A stretch of DNA of 64,000 bases from Petaurus breviceps papuanus. Lineage: Eukaryota > Chordata > Mammalia > Diprotodontia > Petauridae. The notes beneath the pieces are model-generated. The model was not told where the DNA came from. It searched no databases and was given only the letters and a program-made list of their open reading frames with translations. Below, piece by piece: positions 45,736-57,575 of this stretch. Position numbers and translations under genes: made by a program. The stretch is from contig JAMXIF010000015.1 of NCBI GenBank assembly GCA_028583685.1, positions 62,873,445 to 62,937,444 on the forward strand. The letters run 5' to 3'. Numbering within the stretch: the stretch's first letter is position 1; each line of letters starts with the position of its first letter.

Positions 45736-46500
45736 ATGTTAGAGTGGTATATAAATATGAATTATTATATAACATTATTTGCAAAGTTTTTGTCCACCCT
45801 ATCTCCTTTAATTTTCACAATAATATTGTGAGGTAGGATGGATAACATTGACTTACATAATCATTAAGATGTGCCCAGTTGCTCAGGCACACCCTGGGGA
45901 ATGTACAATGCTAATGTTTACCCAGGGATTGCCATCACACATGACCCAAGTTCTATGCAGGCCTCTGTTGGGGAGCCATCATGACTATTATTCCCCATTC
46001 TCTATCTTGTATATTATCTGGGTTGATTTGGAAGATACATACATATTGTCTCTCCTCATAGAATGAAAGCACTTTGGTGATAGGAATTGCTTCTTTCATC
46101 CTTTATAAGTGCTTCCTTAGTATGACATAGTAGGTACTTAATAAATTCCTATCAGTTAATTGATTTTACAAATTGTGTTATGGAAAAAAAAGCATGGTAT
46201 AAAGGAAAGAATGCTGGATTTAGATTCAGAGGACCTGTTTTTTTTAACCTCCTGTGGGATTTCAGGAAAAGTAATTTAACCTTTGGGACACAGTGCCTTC
46301 ATCAATAGAATGAAAGGCTTCAGATGACCACTTCTGGCTCTAAATCTATGAACAATGAAATAAAGGCAATGAAACTTGTTGAGATTAAAAATAAGACATC
46401 ACATGATTTGCAAATAGGGAGATTGTAACTTGAATCCAGATGTTCTAACTCCATCTCAAAAGCTCTTCTCATTGCACCAGTTTGTACTTATTCTGGGGAA
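45736..46500. repeat. Cluster of MIR and L2 relics
   Basis: A MIR remnant in reverse lies at about 45770-45845 ('tcacaataatattgtgaggt'). An L2 3' end (+) lies at about 46040-46165 ('ctcatagaatgaaagcactt', 'gtaggtacttaataaattcc'). A MIR/THER SINE (+) with L3-like tail lies at about 46195-46355 ('tggctctaaatctatgaa'). A reverse MIR remnant lies at about 46390-46490. Confidence 0.6.
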
Positions 46501-47174
46501 GGCATTATACTAGGCACATGAACAAGATGGCTCCACGGGGTACTCCAAATCATTTTGCACTTCTCAGTTGTGCTAAGTAAATGTTTCATACATATTTGAT
46601 TGGTGGACTTTGAGGCAGAGTTTTAATCCACAAATCACCCATGAAAGTTCACTTCAAAATTTTCTAATTATACCTCATGGATCTTGCCAACTGAGCTATA
46701 CTGTTATTTCTACTAGGACAGGACTCTTTTATGCATACCCAAAGTGACAAACTGAGTTTTAGGCACTTAAAAAACTTCACCAAGACTTTTGATTTAATTA
46801 TGTGGGTAATTCCCAGTGTAGAAACTTCCTCCACTGATGCCAGTTTGTAATTTAGGATCTTAGAGGGTTGCTTAGGGGCACTGAGAGATTAAAAGACTTC
46901 CCTCCTATCTATATGTCAAAGGCAGAGCTTAAGCTCAGGTCTTCCCACCTTCAAGATTGTCCTTTCATCTACTCAAGACTGCCTTTCAGGCACATCGTGG
47001 TCATGTGATAAAGATTTATTGCATCAAATTACACGACATTTAACTCCATCTCTGTCCTTAACTACTCTCAATATGTACTTTAGCCTCTTGCTTTCACTCT
47101 AGTACTTTGAGGAAACAAAGAAGATCATGTGGAACAACCTGATAGACTTGGTGGGGACAGTTTTTGAAGTCACA
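46501..47174. other. Mostly unclassified, one MIR remnant
   Basis: A reverse MIR remnant is legible at about 46850-46985 ('cttaagctcaggtcttccca'). Nothing else was recognised. Confidence 0.45.
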
Positions 47175-48252
47175 TTTAGAATCAAAGTGCTATGGTTGGG
47201 TCAAGGTGTCCAGAGTCCAAATCCTGCCACACACACTCACCAGCTGTGTGATCCTAAGCAAGTCACTGAACTCCCCTCAGATTCCATTTCCTCTTCAAGG
47301 AAATGAAAATAATAATAACACCAAGTTCACTAGAATCAAATGAGATAACATATAAGTGTTTTGTAAATTGTAAAGTGCTATATAAATGGGCGGGTGGGGG
47401 GGGGGGGTGGAGCCAAGATGGAAAAATGGAAGCAGTAACTTTTCAAAGCTCCTCCAGGAATGCCATCACTAATCTTTAAAAAGTGAATCTAAACAGATTT
47501 TGGAGTGTCAGAATCCACTGGGAGACAGAGCCTGGCAGAATAGATCCCAGTTAAGTTCCCACATGGGTCCAGGTAGAGCATATGGGGGCTGCAGCAGCTT
47601 GTACTAGAGAGCAGACTACAGCAAAGAGAGGAGGAGCCCCAGCCAGCAGACTTACCCACCCCAAGCAATTTGCAGCCCTCTCACCAGCATCTCACCACAG
47701 GATGGGTGGATCCATCAGAGCTGGGTAAGAGAGGGCTCTGGGCCTCCAGCAGAGACAGCAGTGACTCCTGGGGCTATCAGCTCCTAGCCTGGAAGTTTAG
47801 AAACTGCCTGCCTGACTTTACAGAGGCTAGGATGACAAAGTAAACTCTGGCTGATCTGATTCCCCCTCCCTGACCTAGAAAACCCAGAGATAAGTGTCCC
47901 ACCCAGAGTGAAATCCTGAGATAGTGAAAATAGCTTGGGAGTCATTGAGAAGGGGTGTAACTGAGGCAGCAAGGAGTCTGAAGAGAAGAGGGGGAGGGGT
48001 CCCAACAAGCCCTACCTCACCTGACTAGCAAAAGCCTGCCTGAGCTGTAGCCCAGGGGCATAGAGGCAGAGATCTGAAGTGGCCAGACCACCCCTCCTCC
48101 ACAGATTACTCTGTGAGCATCAGCATAACTCAGGGGAAACACTGAGACTCCTGGCCTTGGCAGCAATCTAGACACCCAGAGGCTACAGCACACAAAGCCA
48201 ACAACCAGGCTCTTAGTGCCCAGCCTGAGAAATTAGGAAATAGGAAATTACA

Positions 48253-49272
48253 ATGGGAAGGAAGGAAGCTGAGAAGAAGGGGAAGACAAGAAAATTGATT
48301 AGAGCTTATTATAGAGAGCAAGAACAACCAAATACAGAGGACAACATGGACTCTATACTCACACCTGAGACCACAGAAGGAAATATGAATTGGTCTCAAG
48401 CCCAAAAAGCATTCTTGGAGGAGCTCAAGAAAGATTTTAAAGGCCAAATTATGGAGGCAGAAGACAAATTTAAATCTACAGTGACCAAATTGAAAAAAAA
48501 AATTCTCACTGAAGAAAACAAATCCTTAAAAAATAAAATTCGAAAAGTAATTGGAGAAAATACCTCCCTAAAAAAGGACCATCAAAAACTAACTGAAGAG
48601 AATAATTCACTAAAAATTAGAATCAGTCAAATTGAAGCTCAGGTCTCTATTATGCACCAAGAGTCAATCAAACAAAACATGAAAATTGAAAAATTGGAAG
48701 AAAGTATAAAATGTCTCACTAGAAAAACAACTGACCTAGAGAACAAATCCAGGAGAGATAACTTAAGAATTATTGGTCTACCAGAAAGCCATGATGAAAA
48801 AAAAGCAGCTTGGACAACATCCTCCAACATATTGACAAATAAAACTGTCCTGAAGTACTAGAATCAGAAGGAAAATAGTTATCAAAAGAAATCACCAGAC
48901 TCTTCCTGAAAGAGATCCCAAACTGAAAACTCCAAGACATATAGTAGCCAAATTCCAGAATAACAATATTAAGGAGAAAATACTGCAAGCAGCCAAAATG
49001 AAACAATTCAAATATCATGGAACTATAGTCAGGATCACACAGAAACTATGAGCTTCTACATTAAAATATCAGAGGGATTGGAATTTCATATTTTGTAGGG
49101 CAAAAGAGCTAGGACTGCAACCAAAGATTAACTACCCAGCAAAACTGAGCATAACCTTTCAGGCAAGGAGAAAGTCATTTAATGAAATAAGGGACTTCCA
49201 GCATTTCCTGAGGAAAAAGCCAGAGCTCAATGGAAAATTTGATCTCCAATTACAAGACTCAAGAAAGACATA
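48253..49272 (+). pseudogene. L1 ORF1 of copy h, broken late
   Basis: The open part (48253-48861, 202 codons) starts MGRKEAEKKGKTRKLIRAYY. It goes on with 'GNMNWSQAQKAFLEELKKDF', then a coiled coil of heptads ('TEENKSLKNKIRKVIGENTS'), and the first half of the RNA-binding core ('LENKSRRDNLRIIGLPESHD', about residues 170-190). A frameshift near 48800 ends the frame. The rest of the core and C-terminal domain (48862-49272) is legible only in other frames. The ATG at 48253 is chosen because it lies in the place of the ORF1 starts in the other copies and is followed by the same basic N-terminal stretch. Confidence 0.8.
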
Positions 49273-49801
49273 AAAAGGTAAACAAAGAAAAGACACATTC
49301 ACACATACACACATGCACACACATGCACATAACTTGGGATGCAAAAAGAGCAAAATATTCACATCCCTATATGAGAAGCTGATAATTGTCAATATCAAAA
49401 TTTATATAATTATCATGATCTTTAAAAGAGTTATACATAGATGGAGGGTGTGAGTATAAATGAACTAATCTGATGACAAATAAAAAAAAACCTTACTAAG
49501 TGGGTCGAAGGGACTGCAATGGGATAAAAGGAAAGCATGAGACAGAAAAAGCCATATGAAGAGGCATAAAAACACACTATAGTAGAGGGGAAGGAAAGAG
49601 GGAGAGGAACATCATTTGAACATTATTCTCATTGGTTCTAGTTCAAAGAGGGATCAATATAATCAGTTAACTTTAAGATTCTAATGTGAAAATACTCAAA
49701 AACTCATTAAATAGAGGGAAAGGAGGGAGGGAGAGGAGCACAGTATGAAATTTACTCTCATTGGTTTGAGGTCAAAGGGGGAATAACACTCTGATAAGTA
49801 T

Positions 49802-50014
49802 AAAAATCTACTGTGGGGGTGGCTAGATGGCACAGTGAGTAGAGCACCAGCCTTGGAGTCAGGAGGACCTGAGTTCAAATCCGACCTCAGACACTTAACA
49901 CAAAAACTAGCGGTGTGACCTTGGGCAAGTCACTTAACCCCAATTGCCCTCCAAAAAGCAAAAAATTAAAAAAAAATTATATAAAAAAATAAAAAATAAA
50001 AAAAATCTATTGTG
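49802..50014 (+). mobile_element. tRNA-derived SINE in the L1 spacer, TSD-flanked
   Basis: The SINE (49816-50000) has head 'ggggtggctagatggcacag', 'gagttcaaatccgac' and 'aagtcacttaaccccaattg', with an A/T-rich tail. Target duplications are 'aaaaatctactgtg' (49802-49815) and 'aaaaatctattgtg' (50001-50014), one difference. Confidence 0.9.
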
Positions 50015-50062
50015 TTCTATAGGCAATAGGAGAGTAAGGGGGGATAAAAAAGGGGGATAAGG

Positions 50063-50806
50063 GTAGAGGGAAATAGGGGCGGTGTAGCAGCAAGCACCCC
50101 AAGAGTCCTCAGGGTTTGCCGCCACCACAGGTTCTTGGATCTGCTTTGATAAAGGAAAGCAACTCAAAATGGGTTAACAAGCTTACTTTAATCAGTCAGA
50201 CATATATCGTTTACCTAGTTCAGGGGAAAAAAGTCAGCACCCTGAACTTCAGAATACACAGGCAGAATTATCAAGTCAGAGAAACAGATCAAGTAGACAG
50301 ATTTCCAAACTGTCCAACCATTACATCCATACCCAGTCAACATCTTGGTTTCCACATCTGGGTTTTTCTAAGCCGGGGGTGGGGGGGGGGGCCCTCCGGA
50401 CAACGGCTTCCCAGAATCCATATCAAATCACAGAACACTTCTCAAAGTGAGCCCCCAAAACAAAGCTACACATCAGGGCTTATATAGCCTTCTCCTGGCT
50501 CAGAGAATGTAACAACCTTATTGACCCACTGGCCAATCAAAAAGTATCTACTGAAAAACAAGCCTCCCACCCCAGGCTTCAGGTGCACTTTAGCCTAGGG
50601 GCAGGGAAGATCTTCCAAATTTGCATTCCCATTACAGGCAGCCAGGTAGCACAGTGAGTAAGAGCACCAGCTCTAGTGTTGGATGACCTGGGGATTGAAT
50701 CCGGACTCTGACACTTAGCGCCTACCCAGAAACACCTGGCCATGTAACCTTGAGCAAGGTACTCAACCCCGATTGCTTTAAAAAAAAAAAGAGTAGAGGG
50801 AAATAG
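50063..50806 (+). mobile_element. tRNA-SINE in the L1 spacer, split near its head by LTR D
   Basis: Target duplications 'gtagagggaaatag' are exact at 50063-50076 and 50793-50806. The SINE starts at 50077, is interrupted after its sixth base by LTR D (50083-50636), and goes on from 50637 ('ggcagccaggtagcacagtg') to its A run at about 50792. It is the same SINE group as the dimers, here as a monomer. Confidence 0.9.
50083..50636 (-). mobile_element. Solo LTR (D), inside a SINE inside an L1
   Basis: In sense orientation (minus) it runs TGTAATGGG...CTGCTACA, 554 bp. The 5-bp flanks are 'ggcgg' (50078-50082) and 'ggcag' (50637-50641), one difference. The TATA box is the reverse of 50490-50496 and the ATTAAA signal the reverse of 50188-50193, in the same places as in LTR B. 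A G-rich run lies at about 50377-50392. No internal region. Confidence 0.9.
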
Positions 50807-50943
50807 TAGTAAGGGGAGAGGGTAGGTAAAGAAGGGGGGGGTCACAGGGAGGGAACACTGAGGTAGGTGGTGGTAAAAGGAAAACCCTTAGGGAGGGGAA
50901 AAGAGAAGGAAGAAACTAAAACATAAGCAGGGTAGGGAATAGA

Positions 50944-53900
50944 ATGGAGGGGAAGAGACAGATAGTCATCATTACTGTGAATGTGAATGAGATGAACTCT
51001 CCCATAAAACAGAGGTGGATAGCAGAATGGATTAAAAACTATAATCCTACAATATGCTGTCTACAAGAAATGTATTCAAAACAAGGGGATATGCACAGGG
51101 TAAAGGTAAAAAGCTGGAGTAGAATATATTATGCTTCAGCTAAAGTAAAAAAAAAAGCAGGGGTAGCAATCCTTATCTCAGTCAAAGCAAAAGCAAAAAT
51201 AAATCTAATTAAAAGAGATAAGGAAGGAAACTATATCCTGCTAAAAGGCACCATCGAGAATGAAGCAATATCATTACTTAACATATATGCACCAGTTGGT
51301 ATGGCATCCAAATTCCTAGAGGAGAAGTTAAGGGAATTAGAGGAAGAAATAGATTGCAAAACTATACTAGTGGGGGACCTTAATCTCCCCCTCTCTGAAC
51401 TTGAGAAATCCAACCTTAAAATAAACAAGAAAGAAGTTAAGGAGGCAAATAGTATTTTAGAGAGGCTAGACATGATACATTTCTGGAGAAAATTGAATGG
51501 GGATAAAAAGGAATATACATTCTTCTTAGTTGCTCATGTCATATACTCAAAAATCAACGATGTTCTAGGGCATAAAAACCTCACAATTCCATGCAGAAAG
51601 GCAGACATATTAAATGCATACTTAGATAATGATGCAATAAAAGTGATATGCAATAAAGGGCCGCGGAAAGATAAATTTAAAACTAACTGGAAATTAAACA
51701 ATTTAATCCTAACTAATGAGTGGGTCAAACAAGAAATTATAGGAACAATCAGTAATTTCATTCAAGAGAATGATAATATTATATATATATATATAACATA
51801 CCAAAATTTGTGGGATGCAACAAAGGCAGTTCTTAGGGGAAATTTTATATCCCTGAGTGAATACATGAACAATTAAAGAAAAGGGAGGTCAATGAATTGG
51901 TAATTGAAAAACCCTGAAAAGGAGCAAATTGAAAATCTCCAAATAAATACTAAATTAGAAATATTGAAAACCAAAGGAGAGATTAACATTATTGAATTTA
52001 AGAAAACTATTGATATGATAAAACTAAGGGCTTGTTTTATGAAAAAAAACAACAATAAAATTGATAGACCCTTAGTCAATACGATTTTAAAAAAAAGGAA
52101 AGAAGAAAACCAAATCAGGAGTGTAAAAAATGAAAAGGGTGAATCAATCTCCAATGAAGAGGAAATCAAAACAATAATTATGAATTATTTTCCCAACTGT
52201 ATGCACAAAAATTTGACAAACTTAGGAAAATGGATAAATACTTACAGAAACACAAGTTGCCCAGATTAAGTGAAGAGGAAGTAAATTACTTAAATAACCC
52301 AATCTCAGAAAAAGAAATAAAAAAAGCCATCAGTGAACTACCTAGGAAAAAATCTCCAGGGTCAGATGGATTTATTCATGAATTCTATCGAACATTTAAA
52401 GAAAAATTGGTTCCAATAATCTACGAATTATTTGGGAAAATTAGTGACAGAGTTCTACCAAATTCTTTTTGTGTCACAAATATGGTACTGATACCTAAAT
52501 CAGGAAGACATAAAATACAGAAAGAAAATTATAGACCAATTTCCTTCCTGAACATAGATGCAAAAATTTTAAATAAAATATTAGCTAAAAGACTACAGCA
52601 ACTTATCTCAAGAATAATACACTTTGATCAGGTAGGATTTATTCTAGGAAAGCAAGGTTGGTTTAATATTAGGAAAACCATCAGTATAGTTGATCATATC
52701 AACAAGAAAAGTAGCAGAAACCACAGGATTATCTCAATAGATGCAGAAAAGGCTTTTGACAAAATACAATGTGTATTCCTATTAAAAACACTAGAAAGTA
52801 TAGGAATGAATGGAGCCTTCCTTAAAATAATAGGTAGCATGTATTTATAACCATCAGCAAGTATTATATGTAATGGGGATAAGCTAGAAGCATTTCCAAT
52901 AAGACCAGGGGTGAAACAATGGTGTCCACTATCACCCCTCTTATACATTCTGGTACTAGAAATGTTATCAGTAGCAATTAGAGAAGAAAAAAGAAATCAA
53001 AGGAATCAAATTAGTCAAAGAAGAGACTATCACTCTTTGCAAATGATATGATGATATACTTAGAGAATCAGGTAAAAAACTACTTGAGACTATAAATAAA
53101 TTTGGCACAGTTGTGGGATATAAAATAAACCCACATAAGTCCTCTGCATTCCTGTATATTTCTAATGAAATTTAACAGCAAGAGAAAGAATGACCTATCC
53201 AATTTGAAGTTACCATAGACATTATAAAATATTTGGGAATCTATGCCAAAACAAACCAAGAACCTATATGATCACAACTAAGAAATACTTTTTACAAAAA
53301 TAAAGTCAGATCTAACTAATTGGAAAAATATCAAATGCTCGTGGCTGGGTCAAGCTAATATAATAAAAATGACAATTTTAGCTAAAGTATATTATATATT
53401 TGGTGCCATACCAATCAATTTACCAAAAAAAAAACCTATTTTATAGAGCTAGAAAAAATAGTAACAAAATTCATTTGGAAGAACAAATGGTCCAGAATAT
53501 CAAGGGAATTAATGAAAAGAAATGCTAGGGAAGGTGGACTAGCTATACCAGATTTTAATCTGTATTATAAAGCAGCCATCATCAAAACTACTAGGTACTT
53601 GCTGAGGAATAGAGTAGTAGATCAATGGAATAGATTAGGCACATGAGATTCAGCAGTCAATGACTATAGTAATCTATTGTTTGATAAACCCAAAGATCCC
53701 AGTTTTGGGGATAAGAACTCACTATTTGACAAAAACTGCTGGGAAAACTGGAATATAGTATGGCAGAAACTGGGCATAGACCTTTATCTAACACCATATA
53801 CCAAAATCAAGTCTAAATGGGTGCATGATCTAGGTATAAAGGTTGATTTTGTAAGCAATCTAGGAAAGCAAGGAATAGTTTACCTGTCAGATTTGTGGAG

Positions 53901-54770
53901 AAGGAAAGACTGTATGACAAAACAAGAATTAGAGGGCTTGTTTTCCTCAGAACCTTGGGTAAAATGCAAAATAGATAGTTTTGATTACATTAAATTGAAA
54001 AGCTTCTGTATAAAAAAAGCCAGTGCATCCAAGATTAAGAGGGAGGTGGGAAATTGGGAAAGAATTTTTACAAACTATGTCTCTGATAAAGGACTCGTTT
54101 CTAAAATATACAGAGAATTGAGTCAAATATACAAGAATACAAGTCATTCCCCAATTGATAAATGGTCAAAGGAGATATGAACAGGCAGTTTTCAGATAAA
54201 GAAATTAAACATATCTATAAGCATATGAAGAAATGCTCTAAATCACTATTGATTTGAGAAATGAAAGTGAAAACAACTCTGAGGTATCACATCTCACCAG
54301 TCAGATTGGCTAAGATTGAAAAAAAAAACAGGAAAATGACAAATGCTAGAGAGGATTTGGGCAAATTGGAACACTAATGCATTCCTGGTGGAGTTGTGAA
54401 CTGATCCAACCTTTCTGGAGAGCAATCTGGTATTATGCCCAAAGGGCTATAAATAATTTCATACCCTTTGACCCAGCAATACCAATTCTAGGGTTATATC
54501 CCAAAGAGATCATGGAAGTAGGAGGAAGACCCATATGTACAAAAATATTTGGAGCAGCTCTTTTTGTGGTTGCAAAGAATTGGAAATTAAGGAGGTGCCC
54601 ATCAATTGGGGAATGGTTGAACAAGTTGTGCTGTATGCATATAATGGAATACTATTGTCCTATAAGAAACGAGGAGCAGATGGACTTCATATTTACCTAG
54701 AGAGGCTTATATGAACTGATGCTGAGAAGAGTGGAACCAGGAGAAATTTGTACACAATTACAGACAAAAC
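50944..54770 (+). pseudogene. L1 ORF2 of copy h (endonuclease and RT), broken
   Basis: The first frame (50944-51876, 310 codons) is the apurinic-type endonuclease: 'NVNEMNSPIKQRW', 'CCLQEMYSKQGD' (catalytic Glu), 'NIYAPVG', 'VGDLNLP', with 'SKINDVLGHK' in place of the usual S-R-I-D-Y. A stop follows at 51874, and 51904-52269 continues in the same frame. A shifted frame (52230-52850) carries reverse transcriptase parts: '[18 protein letters not shown]', 'VLIPKSG', '[20 protein letters not shown]' and '[14 protein letters not shown]'. The catalytic FADD reads FAND at about 53034-53046, so one key aspartate is lost. Later frames (53677-54180, 54377-54700) give 'NWNIVWQKLGIDLYLTPYTK' and the C-terminal 'PFWRAIWYYAQRAI' segment. 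Roughly six frame changes or stops in all. Confidence 0.85.
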
Positions 54771-55257
54771 GTATGTGTGATGACCAACTTTGATAAACTG
54801 GACTCTTCATAACAATGCAGTGATATAAGTCAATCCCAAAAGACACATGATGTATAGAAATGTCTACATCCAGAAAAAGAACTAGAAAGAAATGAGTTTG
54901 AATCCAGATTGAAGCAAACTACCTTTTTCTTTTATAAAAAATTATTAATTATAAATTTATAAATTATAATTTATAAAAATTATAAAATATTATAAAAATA
55001 ATCTTTTTCTTGTTTTGTTTTATTCCCTCTTTACCATTTTTCATTCCATCTGATATAATCCATCTTTATAACCTGACTAATGTATAATGTGACAGTATTT
55101 GCAGATCTTATATTTGATTGTATGCCACCATGACGGGGGGTGGGGTGGGGAGGGAGGGAGACAGAATTTGAAACTCAAGGAATTGTGGAATTGAATCTTG
55201 TAAACTAAAAGTAAACAAACAAATTAATAAAAAAAAGGAAAAAATACTATATAAATG

Positions 55258-55530
55258 CTAGCTATTATATAGAATATAATTTTGATTATATTATATCAAA
55301 TGTAATTATATAATGTACATTATATATAATTACATGTAATATAGGATATATAATACATATAACATTAATTTTATAAAATTATCTTAGATAATATTTTCTA
55401 TTATAATCATATTGTATCATACATTATATAATATTTGTTATATACCAATATATCTTATGTTATATAACATTTTACCATATTATATTGCATAGTATATATA
55501 CACTATATATATACATATATTCACATTTAT
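55258..55530. repeat. AT-rich low-complexity tract beside the L1 insertion
   Basis: Imperfect 'tatata', 'attatat' and 'taatgtacattata' palindromic units extend from the MIR remnant. Confidence 0.85.
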
Positions 55531-56064
55531 ACACTATGCATATGGATAATTGAAGATTCTTTCTCAGAATTAGCTAACACTGTTTGGAAAGTTTTTATTA
55601 TTTAGAGACTAACTGAATTGAGAAGTTGGTTCTGCAATATGGACCTCAGTGCCAGCACAAACAGAGAAATCTTCACCAATGCAGTGGGGGTGGGGGGTGT
55701 CAAATCACAGTAACCAGCAGTCTGCCCAAGAGAAGCTTCAATGACTAAAGGAAGATATTTTTCAGGTTGGATGTGGGTTAGCACAGTTAATAAAGTCTAA
55801 GTTACTTAAAAGGCCCTAAACTGATGCTTCATTGGTCATCATGTTTCTCTTTAAATGTCCATGGCTTCAGAGAAGCCATATAAGTATTACTCTCTTGTAA
55901 TTAAAACCTCACAGACTCTATAGGAGGTCATGGAACAAATAGCCACGATGATCCTGAACTGTCCTTCCTCTCCTTGGATGTACTCTGTACTTATATAATG
56001 TTTGTTTACAAGGCCAGGATTGTTTCTGGAGGCACGGGGCAAGTTGTCTGGTACTAAAGCTTGT
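55531..56064. other. Stretch without recognised features
   Basis: Nothing recognised apart from a short G run at 55686-55698. Confidence 0.4.
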
Positions 56065-56370
56065 TACCCTTAGAACCTTGGGTAAGCAAAGGAATCAAAG
56101 GATTGAGTTTCAAATTTGGCCTCTGATATTTACTGTATGTGTAAACTTGGACAAGTCATTTGCTTTGTACCTGAACATCAGGTTCTTCATCTGTGAAGCG
56201 ATGGGGTTGGACTCAATTTCTGAGGCCCCTTCCACCTCTATTAACTTTGTCCAGTGATCTGGGTTCAAATCCAGCCTTTGAGGCTAGCTATTTTTATGGA
56301 CTTGATCAAATTATTGTGCCTCTCTATCTCCTCTAGATTTGTGATCTTGCGATCTCAGTGAGAAAAGAAG
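56065..56370 (+). repeat. Two MIR/THER-type SINEs, the first with an L3-like tail
   Basis: Copy one (about 56065-56250) has 'gtgtaaacttggacaagtca' and the tail 'ggttggactcaatttctgag'. Copy two (about 56255-56370) has 'gttcaaatccagcctttgag'. Confidence 0.65.
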
Positions 56371-57392
56371 ATTAAAAAAAAACATCTTCATAAAAGATAC
56401 CTGAGGGAAAAATCAGGAAACCATAAGTAATGACATCACACATATTTGAACCATTTAGCCACTTCACTCAATTTACTGAGCTGTATTCTTTATCTGTAGA
56501 ATCTGGCATTCAGGACAACAAACAATGGTTAAGAGGATGTTGATACCCCCGCCCCTCTCCTCCCCACACACCTTATCTAGGAAAAAGAAAGTCAAACACA
56601 AGTTTTCTACCTGAGAGAAAAAATTTGCTAAAAATAACACTAGCCTTGAAAACATTCCAAAATCTGTTCCATAGTCAGGTAATAGAGTTTAAAATAGAGA
56701 TCAACAACCCAAGAACCTGACCTGGTTCTGTGGACATTTCCAAACACATAAGAAGCATCTAGACTAATTTTGAGTTTATGCAGAGTATGTAGAGAGCCTC
56801 TGGAAGAAATAGTAGACCTCTCAGAGATGACTTAGGTCCTTGAATTAGGTCTAAAACTAAATCCAATCTAATGCAGGGTCACTTGGTTAAGCTGAGGAAG
56901 GACTCTTCACAGGGTGCAGAAGTAACCAGATCAGCAAGGGTCACTGAGAGATTGAAGATAGGACCTACATTCAGCAAACCTCACCACTCACATCACTGGC
57001 ATCTGCAGCACAAGCAGAAGACTGTCCAATATCAGTGCTTTTTTGCTCCAGGTTTAGAGTGTAACACTACACTAGTGTAAAATTGATTTTAGAGAAAAGG
57101 AGCCACAGACCTTAATCCTTGATGATTCCTTTGTAAACATTCAAGACTCATATTTCAACATTGTCTCTATCACATAGAACTCTCTGCCTTTCTGAAATCT
57201 TGGCCTTTTTATTTGTAGATTTTACCTGGAGCTGACATACTTGCTGCCTGAAAGGCAAATGCAATGGCTAAATCAAGGTCTTTACATAAGGGATCAAGCA
57301 CATAATTACACGGCTGAGTGAAAGGAATGGGATGATTTCAATCATCTTATTGCCTGGGTGGAAAGTATGAAGACCAACCTGGAAATTCATGC
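56371..57392. other. Stretch without recognised features
   Basis: No repeat or exon recognised. Confidence 0.4.
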
Positions 57393-57575
57393 AAGAGTGA
57401 AGATCCTAGGGGCAGCTAGGTGGCACAGTAAGTAAGAGAGCCAGCCCTGGAGTCAGGAGAACCCAGGATCAGTTCCGGCCTGAGATATGTAACACCCACA
57501 CAAAATAACTGGCTGTGTAACTTTGAGCAAGTTACTTAACCTCAATTGCTTTAAAAAAAAAAGAGTGAAGATCCT
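57393..57575 (+). mobile_element. tRNA-SINE monomer with exact 15-bp TSD
   Basis: The SINE (57408-57560) has head 'ggggcagctaggtggcacag' and end 'caagttacttaacctcaatt', followed by an A run. Target duplications 'aagagtgaagatcct' are exact at 57393-57407 and 57561-57575. It is of the same group as the dimers. Confidence 0.9.

Larger units (their letters stand above)
47389..55246 (+). mobile_element. Nearly full-length L1 (copy h)
   Basis: An exact 11-bp target duplication bounds it. In order: a 5' end 'ggtggagccaagatggaaaa', 5' UTR (to 48252), ORF1 (48253 to about 49272), a spacer (to 50943) holding two SINEs and LTR D, ORF2 (50944 to about 54770), and a 3' UTR with a G-rich tract at 55134-55162 (runs of G of three to six, able to form a quadruplex on paper) and an A-rich tail to 55246. 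Without the insertions the L1 is about 6.95 kb. ORF1 and ORF2 hold few breaks compared with copies b and c, so this is among the youngest L1s here, but it cannot move by itself. Confidence 0.9.
47175..55280 (+). repeat. MIR SINE split by a full-length L1
   Basis: The MIR body (47175-47388) has 'accagctgtgtgatcctaag' and 'gtaaagtgctatataaatg'. The last bases resume at 55247 ('ctatataaatgctagctatt'). The duplicated 'ctatataaatg' (47378-47388, 55247-55257) marks the insertion of L1 copy h. Confidence 0.85.
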
